DNA of 64,000 nt from Straminergon stramineum (lineage: Eukaryota > Streptophyta > Bryopsida > Hypnales > Calliergonaceae). Below, piece after piece: positions 10,897 to 21,942 of this stretch. Where the stretch lies: the NCBI GenBank assembly GCA_963920665.1, contig OY987263.1, positions 32,848,547 through 32,912,546 on the forward strand, given 5' to 3'. A program made the translations under genes and the position numbers. Each line of letters opens with the position of its first letter. Positions within the stretch are counted from its first letter, which is position 1. Under the pieces are notes generated by a model. It did not search any database, had not been told where the DNA came from, and worked only from the letters and a program-made list of their open reading frames with translations.

Positions 10897-13603
10897 TTAC
10901 ACTCGGCCATCCATACCGTCAAGGGCACCTCCCCAAATGCCCTTGATAGGTGGTAATTGTCTGGACATGGCTTGCCAAGAAGGAATGCCGACTCCACTTC
11001 CACGGACTCTTCCATCCAACCGCAAAGACACATACCTACAGTTCCAATAAATCGCAACTGATCGATCAATAGAAAGTCTGTGAAGTGGCACGATCCATAC
11101 AAATGACGATGGCTGCTCTCTTAGCTAGCTTTCACAACACTTCGACGTGAAGAAATTCACACTCACGGCGTCTCTCTCTATATGTAATCAAATAACAGTG
11201 TTGCTTGTCATTTTGCCACAGACAATACCAGCCAAAATTCAGCCACAGAGCAGGTTCTTCAATTCTAAGCCTGACATGATTGTACGGATAAGGTACCATA
11301 AATCAGGAAGAACCAGAGACAGCTTTAGTAACTTACACAGGTTGGTCAGGTGAAACATTAGCGAGCTTTTTCTGATCGTTTATCCACCTGCAAGCCACGA
11401 TTGCAGGTGAAGTCTCGCAGACTGTCTTCTCTAATACCATGAGAGTAGTGGGGTTTAGGGTTTAGTCCTAATGACCATACCCGAACACCTCAAGCAGTGC
11501 AAGTAAATACCTTGAATGACTTAGTGTAAGGCTGTACTTCATGCCTCTATAAATTGACGTCACGTATGGACATTGTGTATAACAACATTGCATAATTCCA
11601 GGAACCCTAAACTTACAGAAACAATAGAGATCTTCAGGCAGGCGTAATGCTTACCTGCCCCACTCAGTTGTATAGATCGGTGTTGCTCTCCATTTTTTGT
11701 CAAAGTTAGCCACAGCAACCGCTTGGTTCAACTCAGTTGAATCCTCAGTAGTACCTACACCAAAACAGGATTCACCCTTTAATAGTGACTGGGATTACGC
11801 TGGAGGGGCCGATCTGAATTAAGGAGAAAATCTCAAACACAATCGATTAGGAAAGGAATTCCACTGACTTGCTTATGACCAGAGTTGGTCATAGCCATGA
11901 TTACCGCATTCATACACATGAACCATTGCAAAATAACAAAGATAAAGCTAGCGAAAAGAAATTAGCAAAAAGAAGTTTTGGTATAAAGAGAGGGTCAAAA
12001 CCTACATGGTTTCTAGTCAAAATATCATTCGCAAGTGCAAGTATTGATCAACCAAGATTTGATTCTTTTAAATTCAAAGAGTGATCATTTGCGACTGGGA
12101 ATTTGAGCGGTATAGGTAATGTCGAAATCACATCGTGAAGAGAATATGCATAAGTTATAACGGGGTATACAAATCAATTTTGAAACCAAGAACCCAGAGA
12201 TAATGCCCACAGATAATACTAGGTGGACTTGTGGAGGAAAGAGGGGCTGCAGGGCTGTCTTTTCCAATAGTGGCCCCATCCGTTGCATAAGCAGCCACCA
12301 GCACCCCGCGCTCGAGGAGGTCCATCTTGAAAGGTTCGCTTTGCCTAAGAGCCTCATCAATGTACGACCCTGGGCCAGCCAGAATGACAATTCTTGAATT
12401 TCCTCGCAACTGCCCAATGGTAACTACTCTCTTGTTGGCAAGCTCCAATCGCAAATTCGACAAATTCTCTTCCCTCCCAATCTTGGCCAACGCTTTGTCC
12501 CTCGCTTTCGACTCTGACCTGCAGCAGGTGCGATGTCCTTCAGTAACTGTAAAGTCTAATTTTGTTCATACAGTATCGAGATCAGTAAGAATTCGAGTAC
12601 AGGACAAGGGGGTTATACTTCCAGATACAATTGCTACAAAATATGACAGATTCTCAGTAAGGTGAGATCCAACGACCTGTACAACAAAGCAAAGATAAAC
12701 ACTGCTCCAAAGTCGATCGCCAAGCCCTTGGCGATCTCAATAGGGGCCTCTGCTCCTGGTGCGTTGTTCAAAGATGCAATCAAACGGGTGATGGCAATTA
12801 GACCACCAATGCTCCCACTTGCCATGAATGCGCCATAGAAAAACATTCGAAGTGCACGAAATGGTGCAATGACCTCGCTCCGCATCTTTGCATCAGAGCT
12901 GCACTTTGAAAGTGGTCAATACATGCGCCAAAACAATCCCCTCGAAAAAGCACGTGCACGAACCATTCACTCAGGGAAACAACCCTGAGAATTCACATCA
13001 ACTTCAATACCCTAATCCTTCTCTTTTCAAAAACATTGACACTAGTATCGTGTTCCGATCACGCCAACTTATTGATCATGACACGAATGGCTACGGCCGA
13101 TAGTATTGAGTAGTTGAGAATTCCGTGAAAATCATTTGCACAGAGTCTCATAACGAGACGAATGTGCAGCTTAAGAATGTAACAAGAATTCCTCCAGGAA
13201 GAAGAAATCTTCCACTCTCCACCTAAGGAAACAAAAAAAATTCACACTGTATCCAATAAACGAAAACTGCTAGTACATTAAGAAAAACAGAACAGGAATA
13301 AAGAGCAAACCTGTATTCCGGTCGAGGACTTCCATTATCACTCCCCTTCGCATTCACAATTCGTCCTCGTTCTCCATTTGATTTCCCCTTCCACGCATCA
13401 CCACCTCTACAAGCCAATTTCAAACCCTCGCTTCTATTAACGTACACGGAGCTCTGAGAGAAGTACCCAGCAAGCCCGCGCGGCAACAAATTCGATGAAG
13501 GACGACGAGCACCACCACTTCTTGACACATTGTTACAAGAATTGAACACCTGACGCTGTGCAATTCCCCCGACCGCGTCCCGGCAAATACTCACGCACTC
13601 CAT
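10897..13603 (-). CDS. LPA1/REP27-like chloroplast membrane protein (DUF3493), photosystem II assembly
   Basis: Minus-strand exons 13603-13311, 12898-12677, 12518-12220, 11754-11655, 11387-11337 and 11035-10897 join in frame to 367 residues. Residues 1-97 are Ser/Arg-rich and poor in acidic residues, as for a chloroplast transit peptide. Exon 2 encodes two probable transmembrane segments (about residues 113-138 and 155-172) after MRSEVIAPFRALRMFFYGAF. Exon 3 carries REENLSNLRLELANKRVV and ILAGPGSYIDEALRQ; exons 4-6 carry WRATPIYTTEWG, WINDQKKLAN and the family's C-terminal block VSLRLDGRVRGSGVG to GIWGGALDGMDGRV. LPA1 of Arabidopsis and REP27 of Chlamydomonas act in photosystem II biogenesis and D1 synthesis or repair, but have N-terminal TPR repeats; this protein has none and resembles the shorter TPR-less paralogue (Arabidopsis At4g28740 type). 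The donor of exon 3 is the weakest junction: the chosen site keeps frame, but T|gtgggc and other phase-1 sites nearby would too. Confidence 0.85.
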
Positions 13604-14177
13604 TCAACAACAATCAGACACTCCTCGAATCACCAATTCCTCCGTACTAGAAACCCAAATTGCCGCAACCCTACGAATCCAAGCTAGACTTCGGACATCG
13701 ATTCAAAACTTCAGTTGAGATAATTGCTCACAAGTAGGAGATGTCTGAAGCTCTATTCCTGAAGAGCTACCTTAAGGAACAACTGTTCGGGAATTGATTG
13801 CATTTGTTTTTGCTCTATCTGGTGAATATTCAGGTTCCGTTTGTACCAAATCAGAGATAGCTTCGGTTGCTTCCTCGACCACACGTGTTCTGTTCCTTCC
13901 ACGGCGACGATTTATCTCTTTCGCCATGAAACTTCGGGTGACAAGCATTTGTGCTGACACTCATCGCAATTCAGATCACAGCATGCGTCGGGCTCCCGCT
14001 TTCAGCCTCTCATCAGCCTCTCGGGAGCTGGCAGATTCTACTCACGCTAAATAATTCAATTAGTGTGCCCTTCATTTAGTTTGTTTGGAAAATCATTTAT
14101 TAATTTATGTTTTAAGTAAAAATTAACTTTACTTTTCCAGTGTAGAATGGTTTCAGCAAGTTGAAAATCAAATTTAA
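13604..14177. other. Upstream region of the LPA1-like gene
   Basis: The promoter and 5' UTR of the LPA1-like gene must lie here. A minus-strand frame at 13772-13960 encodes a charged peptide (MSAQMLVTRSFMAKEINRRR...) of 62 residues. It has no recognised family and no connected exons, so it is noted but not called as a gene. Confidence 0.4.
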
Positions 14178-14244
14178 CCCTTAAACACCGGGGACTGGAA
14201 ATCATCCCTTTCAATTTGGAACCGTGTGACATCATCTACTTTAA

Positions 14245-15170
14245 CCCCTAAAGGACCATTGTCCCTTCGGGGGACAAATGAGATTTCGGGCAGGTACCTA
14301 CGGTCTCAATTTCTGTCCTGATTTTTTGAAACTTTTTATGAAGATAGAAAAAATGATTAGCTTTGTGGTAATATAATCTTTTTTTCATTTGGTGCTTGGG
14401 AACAAAAGTTATGCCCAAATAAGCTCAAAATAGGGGAGAGGGGGCAGCAAAAAAAAGTTTCAAAAATCTGAATTTTTTTAATTTTTAATTTTTTTTCCTT
14501 ATAGATTGTATTTTAGTCTACACGGAAAGCTTTGATTCATTCCGTTTGGATTTGTTATGAGAAAGTTATAGACAATCTTGTTTTTCGGGCACTTAGAGCA
14601 TCTTCCTGAAAAAATAACTTGTAGGATTCATTTCTGAATGCAATTTTTACAATTTTTAAGAAAAAAAAAGGTCCATATCATTTCATTTACCTTCTAGAAC
14701 AATCTCACCATTGGGATTAGTGCATTTTAATTCCATCTTAGAGATATTAATAATTTAGATTTTCCTACTATCTTGTACCTACTTCTACTTAACAATTTTT
14801 TAAAGAATCAAAATTAATTTTTTTTTTATTTTCATTTTTTTCCTAGACTCTCAACTCAATTCTCCACCATAAATATTTAAAGCTCAAAACTCTGTAGTGC
14901 AAAAAATTAAAGTTAAGAAGGTTCAAAGTCAAATAACCTAGTCCCACAATATGTGGAAAAACTTGTTTTCTTCACTTTAAACGAAGATATCCTGCAATCT
15001 ATGCGGTCAAAATTTCTGAAATTTTTTCCACACATTATCATACTAGTTAGGTGTAAGATCCTTCAGATAGATGTGCAAAAAATACAATTTTCAAAATTTT
15101 TTACTCTTTACTCTAAAAATGGCAGTTTTGAGTGCTTTTTTTCAGAAAAAAGGCCTTGGTCCTTTAGGGG
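14245..15170 (+). mobile_element. TTAA-bounded element B1 (about 926 bases), nested in family A
   Basis: The left end is CCCCTAAAGGACCATTG and the right end is GGCCTTGGTCCTTTAGGGG, giving a terminal inverted repeat of about 14 bases (CCCCTAAAGGACCA). TTAA flanks it at 14241-14244 and 15171-15174. The interior is AT-rich and has no long frame. Similarity to element B2 and to the copy at 1-743 runs along the full length. Confidence 0.75.
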
Positions 15171-15174
15171 TTAA

Positions 15175-16106
15175 CCCCTAAAGGACTAAGGTACCTTTTT
15201 TGGCAACATAGAAATTTTGGGCAGGTACATGTGACTACAGATTTCCATGTTTTTGGCCCAAAATTTAATAGAAGGTGTGGAGTGTGGACGAGGAATATCT
15301 TTCATATGCACTAAATTTCAGGACATTTGGAAATATGAGTCAAAAGTTATGGCCTAATATGTTGTTTGTTTCTCAACTCAGGCAGTCCGGGCAGATCTGA
15401 AAAAATCACTTTTTTCAAAAATAAAAATTTAAAATTGTTTTTTTAGATTGATAAATACATAGAAAGCTTTGAATCATTCCATTTTGATCAATGAGTCAAA
15501 AGTTATGAGATGTTTTAGTTTATGGGCACTTATGGATTTTCTACTCTAAAATAAACTTTGAAGTCCTTTATTTAACTCAATTTTTAATATTTTTGGAAAA
15601 AAACAAAATCATAGAGTATAGATTGTTTATTACAACATTTCCACCATTGGGATTGGCATTTTCCAATTCCAATAATAAACCATTAACAATTTAGTATTTT
15701 GAATCATTCTCTACATCTTTGTACTTACTATTTTTTTCCTATATGTTGCACAATTCCAAATGATCTGAAAATTTTCAAGAATATAGACAACTTGACTTCA
15801 AGAATGAATCTAAAGAAGCACCACCATTTGGGACATTTTTTCATACAAATAGGATTTTGTGAAGTGCAGCTGCCCGGTTTTTCGCAGGGCCTAAAAAAGG
15901 ATTTTTGTCACTTCAAATGTTAATATCTTGCAATCTACATGGTGGAAATTTCTGAAATTTTTTCCACATCTTCTCAATGTAGATTACTACAAGATCCTAC
16001 GGTTACATGTGTCCAAAAATGATATTTTTCAAAAATTTGGTACTTATATTTGAAATGGCAGTTTTTGAGGTTTTTGGGTGATAAGGTAGTCAAGGAACTT
16101 TAGGGG
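15175..16106 (+). mobile_element. TTAA-bounded element B2 (about 932 bases), end to end with B1
   Basis: The left end is CCCCTAAAGGACTAAGG and the right end is AAGGAACTTTAGGGG, an inverted repeat over about 9 bases with looser similarity inward. TTAA at 15171-15174 is shared with B1, and TTAA at 16107-16110 is on the other side. It has the same orientation and internal layout as B1, but clear divergence. It is non-coding. Confidence 0.7.
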
Positions 16107-16505
16107 TTAAAAAGAATTTACAAATACTCATTGGAGGTCAAAATATTGTGCAAGATCTATCCTTTCTACAAAATTCCAAAGATGAACAATTGTACTTTTG
16201 TCTTCCATCAGAAGATTCTTTGTAAACCATTTGAAAAATATCCACGGCTTCATCTAAGGGTTAAGTTTTTTTCAAGAATTAGAGGGAAAAATGAGGGTTG
16301 CATGTGGTGTTTCAGCTTCTAAATCTTGAGAAGCTTTTTTAGTAAAAAAGAACATTGCCATCTTAGAGAGAGTGTGGCTTTTAATTTAGATTTGTGCACA
16401 CTAGACAGTGCAAGTGGTGGTCCCTGAGTTTAGAGTGGACCACTCATTTTTGCACCACTTGTTGCTAAGTATTTCTTTCTAACCTTAAATTGCTATCTAA
16501 TTTAA

Positions 16506-17407
16506 CCCCTGGGGGACCAACAAGTTTAGGGTTCCAAAACTACTTCGAAATACTTGTCTTCAAAGCAAGGTCGAAATCTTCATCAATATTTATATTTTAG
16601 CAAATCCAACTATAGGATCCTTTCATTAACTTGTTCAAAAATATTGTCCCAAAATTTTAGAAAAAACACCTCCATTGATTGCAAGTTCCATGTGCCTAAA
16701 CTTCAAAATTTAGACTTTTTTAGCCCTTCCTAAAGGTGAACAATTGTTTTTCAACATTTTTAGAAAAGAAAACATGTATGCCCTATAACTTGTGCATTTT
16801 AGTCAATATGTTGGAAAATGAGTTCAAAACATATATGAATTGAAACTTTCACCAAAAATATTTTCATATTCATCTTAAATTAAAATTGTATAGTAGAAGG
16901 TAGTATTGAACGAAAGAAAAAACTAATTTGCTATTCACTTTTATAAAAAATAAAAATTCTTAATCCCAATGGTGAGAGTGTTTTAGTAATCAATTCGTAT
17001 CCCTAATTTTCATTTGAAAATTTTCAAATTCAAAGCAAAAGACACCTTATATGTTTTTTCTACCTTCATTACTTGCAAAATAAAACTCTTCATAACTTTT
17101 ATTTTTTTCAGAACTGACTAGTTCAAAGGTTTTCAAGTAGGTATCAATCTATAAAATTTCAAAAAAATAATTCATATTTTTTTAGAATATATTTTTTTGT
17201 TGCCTATTTTGACATTGAAATCAAAATAATCCTTATAATTTTTTGCAATGTTTATCAAAATGACATGAAAGAAGCTTCGCACATAGATTATAATGAATAG
17301 CATCCATCTTGAAAAATTCATGCAAAAATTCCAAATTATGAAGTCAAATGAATAGAGGTTGCCCAAGTTCTTAAAAGTCCAAAGTGGCGTCTTTGGTCCT
17401 TTAGGGG
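16506..17407 (-). mobile_element. TTAA-bounded element B3 (about 902 bases), inverted
   Basis: The element is bounded by TTAA 16502-16505 plus CCCCTGGGGGACCAA on the left and GTCTTTGGTCCTTTAGGGG plus TTAA 17408-17411 on the right. Internal blocks such as 'caatggtgagagtgttttag' are the reverse complement of blocks in B1, so the copy is inverted. It is non-coding. Confidence 0.7.
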
Positions 17408-17445
17408 TTAAGTTGATTTCTTGTCTAATCGTGCTTACATTAGAG

Positions 17446-17886
17446 ATGGCTTTGTACAAGGTTATTATCACGGATGGTGGATCCTACTTGGAAGACAAAT
17501 TCTTGGAGCGAACCACCAGTATGCAGGGAATACAACTAGCTGGAAACCCATCATCAAAGATGGTACAACAAGAAGAAGGTGATGGTGAGGCAAAATATGC
17601 ACCCAAAAGCATAGTTGTCTTAGACTCACTCAAGAACATAGAGCTTCAGAACTTAGATCTTGAGGGCATCTCTCCTACTACTCATCAAACCCACACTCCG
17701 ATGACACTCAAGAGCATAGCTCACAAGCGGAAACAAAGAGATATGGAAGATCCAGTCATTTATCCTAAGGCAATATTCAACCTTTTTACAATCATGGGGA
17801 ACAAGCCTCTTCTACCAAGCTTCACAAGGAACTGGTTAGGGTTGTTGGTTTCTTCCTACCAAGTATTGTCCCACACCTTTGGGTGA
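17446..17886 (+). CDS. Hypothetical ORF of 146 residues in repeat DNA
   Basis: This is the longest ATG-initiated frame outside the gene exons (MALYKVIITDGGSYLEDKF...), and it is more GC-rich than its surroundings. The product is hydrophilic with KRKQRD near residue 105 and an aromatic, hydrophobic C terminus; no family, signal peptide or membrane segment was recognised. It starts 39 bases after the TTAA flank of element B3, and its TGA stop (17884-17886) falls inside the left inverted repeat of the next element, so the true C terminus may have been cut off. It could be a transposon protein fragment, a captured gene piece or chance. Confidence that it is a functional gene is low. Confidence 0.25.
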   Translation: MALYKVIITDGGSYLEDKFLERTTSMQGIQLAGNPSSKMVQQEEGDGEAKYAPKSIVVLDSLKNIELQNLDLEGISPTTHQTHTPMTLKSIAHKRKQRDMEDPVIYPKAIFNLFTIMGNKPLLPSFTRNWLGLLVSSYQVLSHTFG

Positions 17887-19177
17887 TTGCAAGAAACACT
17901 TAGTCCTATTTTTTGTCCCCTTGGCTCCAAACATGTGGTTTTTTGCTCATAACTTTTGTGTCATATGTCACTTTTGCATGAAATTTGAAATGAAGGTACA
18001 TGTAGAAGTTGTAGACATTGAATAAATTTTTGCATTTTAAAAAATACATATTACTATCTTTAACACCCCCACCCCCCCTAATTAGATGTCTACCTTGGCC
18101 ATTTGGAGGGGGGAAGGTGCTACTTTTTACCCAAAAATGCAAATTTGAAGCTCAAAATTGCTATATAAGGACTTCTACAAGAGTTACACAAGATCTCAAA
18201 GATATTTTCTACAAATAATAAATTTTCCACTTTCCACATGTGCTCAAAGTGCACTACCTTTGTGCAAGTGTAGAGAATACAATTTTTTTTCCAAAGATGA
18301 AATGGTTGAGAAGGAGCATCTTCAAGTTGGAAAAATGAATATTTTTTTGAATTTTTTAACTTTTTAACTATTTTCTAAAAATCAAGCATCAAAGTGTTCA
18401 TTTTCTTCGCATTTTCCATCGTTCTTTTTTTGTGCATAAATTGTAGAGATAAATTTTTCTAGGTCTGAATTTTTAGAGACATACTATTCTCAATGCTTTG
18501 CAAATTATCCATCTTTTCTTTCATTTAAAAAAAAATTATTCCAAAAGTCATGGTACTCCAATACTAAGGCTATTTTGAGCCAAAAACAGCAAGTGTTTCT
18601 TGCAACAACCCCTATTCTACCCACAACTAATATATATGTATTAGAAAAGGGATATTTCAACATTTTTATTTTAAATTAATTAACCATAGTGAAATTAAAA
18701 AATTAAAATTGACAATTGGTGAAGACTTGATGGTGATAATATTTCACCAAAAGTATGAACTTGAAAACATCTTCAATGCTCATAATTGTGCGTGCCATGG
18801 AACCCTTCTTTTGGCCTATTTGTATGAACATGGAGGACATAAGATAATGTATTTTTTGATGCCCTTCATATGGAACATGCCCAACTAGTGTGGGAATAGA
18901 CCACCAAAATTTGAGCTTTAGTTTATTAAATTTGGATACTCCCCAATACTAAAAACAAAAAAACCCAAAAGTGTGACAAATTAGAGAAATTGACTTTTAA
19001 ATACAAATTGATTTTTTGTTTTTTTGAAAATTAAGGGATATAATTACAATCAAAACATATTAGAAACATGTTTTTTGTTTTGGGCATTGGACTTAAAAGT
19101 CAAAAGTTATAGCGGACGACAAACCAGTTTTGCAAAACAGTACCAAAAATGGTCAATCTTTCTTGCAATCACCCCCT
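17881..19177. mobile_element. Inverted-repeat element(s) with GGGTGATTGCAAGAAA termini
   Basis: The left end GGGTGATTGCAAGAAA (17881-17896) matches the complement of TTTCTTGCAATCACCCC at 19161-19177. A third terminus, AAGTGTTTCTTGCAACAACCCC, lies at about 18590-18611 and pairs even better with the left end (TTGCAAGAAACACTT). The layout therefore suggests either a 0.73-kb element plus a second half-element, or two related units fused. No transposase frame is visible and the target duplication is unclear. Confidence 0.5.
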
Positions 19178-20640
19178 AGTCAATTTAAATCCAAATACAA
19201 CTTAATCAATTCTAAGTAGATTAGTCTAGAGTTTGTAATCAAAAATTTGACTCTTACTTATGATTCGGAAACTTAAGTTTATAGCTTGGAGAGGGGTGAT
19301 GTTGAGAACTTGAATGACTACATTTCCAAAAATCTAGTGCAGTAGCCATATTGGTTCAAGGATGGGTTATAATTAGTCATATTTTAACAAAGTTTTGTAA
19401 GTGTTTCCTAGACTACTATAACCTTGGAGAGCACCATGCACCAAAAATTCTTGAGATAAGAAAACATGAAATAAGGTTAATAAAAATATTTTGTTCAAAT
19501 AAATAAGTAGTTCATCACTAAAACGATGAATAAGCCTCACTCCTCTTGTACCTAAAATTGTCCATTCTCTAATTGCATCCCCTATCCTCAATAGTTCAAG
19601 ATTTTTACTAACATGTATTTCATCTCCAAATAGGGGATGCTCTTAGAAACAGACAAATTTGGTTAAACTTAATTTACATAGATTGGATTTCAATCCACTT
19701 TTGATACTACTAGTTGGAAGATGGTTAATCCTTTAGGGACCAAGAGATATTTCAAATTTCCAAAATCACTACATAGTATTGAATCAATGGTATGGATTTG
19801 CAAATGCCTTGAATCGACATCCTAGATCCATCAGTGTGCTACCAATACACAATATTGATAGTTATGCATAGTACTATCAACCCTATGGCTAGAAACTACG
19901 TTTATGATTCATAAACATGAAGTGTTTTTTACAATCACACGAATATCGAATATTCTTCCTTAAATAGGACAATTGATAAAATGAGTTCTTTTCAAATAAT
20001 TGGCAATGAGATTTTTATCTACAAAGTTTGCATCAATCCTACCTTTCTTGGAGGACTTGATGCAAATCTTGAAGGACTCAAAATATGTATTATTTTGTTA
20101 TGACAAATGATAGGAGTGTTGTTGAGACTAAAAGCTTTGAATGTGAAGTGATATTCCTTGCCTTCTTGATTTGTGAAAAATCCATTGGGGCTACAAACTT
20201 GTTCTCCATTGCCTAGTAGGGCCTCAAAATTACCAAGTCCAATTAGTGTTCAAGATTATTTTTATTTTTTACCAACTATTTTTTCATAATTCCCATAGTG
20301 GATTGGTTATTTAAATATCAAGTCTAGCTACATTTCCTACTTTTCCACTGTGTTTTTTTCAATATTTTCACATTGCAACGAAGTTTTTTCCAAATTCCAC
20401 TAGCTAACTGTGAGCTATCTACAACTCCCTATATTATTTGAAATCAATAAACAATACCTTGTGCGAGGACAAGATGAAGATGATTCCCCCTACATTATAA
20501 AATTGATAAACAAGACAATATGTCATAATAGGATGAGGATGGACGTGACATTTCTTGTCACAGCCCAATTTAAATTTGAGGATTTAAATTGTGGATTCAA
20601 GAATCTCCTGGATCAAAATGTGGATACACCCCAAATTGCA
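19178..20640. other. AT-rich intergenic DNA, nothing recognised
   Basis: Only short frames without motifs occur here. No RNA gene or sharply bounded repeat was recognised. Confidence 0.5.
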
Positions 20641-20905
20641 CCTTGACTACTACTGTCATCCTCACTTGGTATACATCTCCATAATCAATCTGTACGTATG
20701 TTGAAGAAACAATTTCAAAACATCTTCCCAAAAGACTTTGAGCTTTCATAATTTTAGCATGCAATATCCAAATGTTGAGTTCTTTGGTGCCTTTGAACCT
20801 CCTTTCACTTACCAACACGGAAATTTGTAGTTTGGGCAGTCTAATAATAGTAACTCGGCACAGTCAAAAAGTGGCGGTTTAGGGGGGTACCCACCTTACA
20901 TCCTG
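20641..20905 (+). repeat. Dispersed repeat family D, copy 2
   Basis: Shared blocks in order include 'acttggtatacatctcc', 'gtacgtatgttgaag', 'ttgaacctcctttcactt', 'aataatagtaactcggcac' and the end 'ggggtacccacctta'. They match the copies at 1029-1275 and 29605-29848. It is non-coding. Confidence 0.6.
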
Positions 20906-21942
20906 AAGGTTCTTACTCTCATACCTCCTACACCGGTTTGCAAACAAAAATTGACTAACCTATCACACTCACACAGCATTATCTGGTCTTAACCAAAATG
21001 GAAAATCCAGCAAGGACCTCAAAAGAACTCAAAAGGAACACCAAAAATAACACTGTTAACATCCCATCATCAATCCATGCCGCTGTATTGAAAAGGCAAA
21101 TTCTTAGGTAAACTTACACCAGACACCAATTCATGAGACCACAGGAATAAAATGAACACACAAAGAGAGATTCTAATGTTGGCATTGTGATATGGAAACC
21201 CATAATCGCAACTTATTGAATTAAAAACCAGCAAAAATAGTCTATAATTTGGAAGAAATAATAATGCAAGTTTTTTAGCAATTAAAAGAGAATCTTCCGT
21301 ACAGTGGAAGTAGAGAATTTTGGCTAACTAACGAAGAGATTTTCACTTGCCAAACTCATCTTAGTAGAGCACCAAGAATTGCCTGTAGGATAACCTATAA
21401 ACTAACCCCACATACATGTTGAACACAATAGAATGAACTCCCACATGATGACACATGTTCAATGATTTCCTCATACTGATGCTTTACCATGTCTTCGTCC
21501 CCCATTCACACTAATATTTTAGGTGTTGATATTTAGGGAGAGTTGATAATGAGTGCTCATACATTGAAGGCCATGTCCATTCAAAAGAAGGAAAAAAACA
21601 GTTCATGCAAATGTTGCTGGCAAAAAGGAAGGACATAATGCAAGTAGAACAAGAAGACGAATTAGTCATGGTTGATGATATAGACAGACTCCAAAACACG
21701 GTCATTTACAGTTGGTTTTACTTTTGCTTTTGTTCCGGCACTACAGACTAAATCTGTGATGCAAGCCAGTGGGACGGTGTAGACGGAACAAATTTTGTGC
21801 ATTCCTAAGTGCTTCGTTTGAAGCCTACACCTGAGAGAATGTGAGAGATTGGCATGGGAAATAGCAGACAGGAGAGTTGTGGAGGGGAAAAGAATAATAC
21901 AGCATGGCAGTGAATAGTCGTAGCAATTGCCACTCGTTGTTG
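20906..21942. other. Intergenic DNA downstream of the AIRP2-like gene
   Basis: The 3' UTR of the minus-strand RING gene should occupy part of this interval. No other gene or repeat was recognised; the short frames on both strands have no supporting motif. Confidence 0.45.

Larger units (their letters stand above)
14178..16260. mobile_element. 222-base TTAA element (family A) split by a nested insertion
   Basis: The left part 14178-14240 starts CCCTTAAACACC after TTAA (14174-14177) and reads to 'acatcatctact'; the right part resumes at 16107-16260 with 'aaatactcattgg' and ends ...CTAAGGG before TTAA at 16261-16264. Removing 14245-16110 restores a sequence matching the intact 222-base copies at 37340-37561 and 62639-62860. 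The interruption falls exactly at a TTAA that is still single in the intact copy at 62704-62707. Confidence 0.8.

Noticed and set aside
13772..13960. Charged 62-codon minus-strand frame upstream of the LPA1-like gene
   Set aside because: No recognised domain and no joining exons; may be 5' UTR or chance. A transcript map would settle it.
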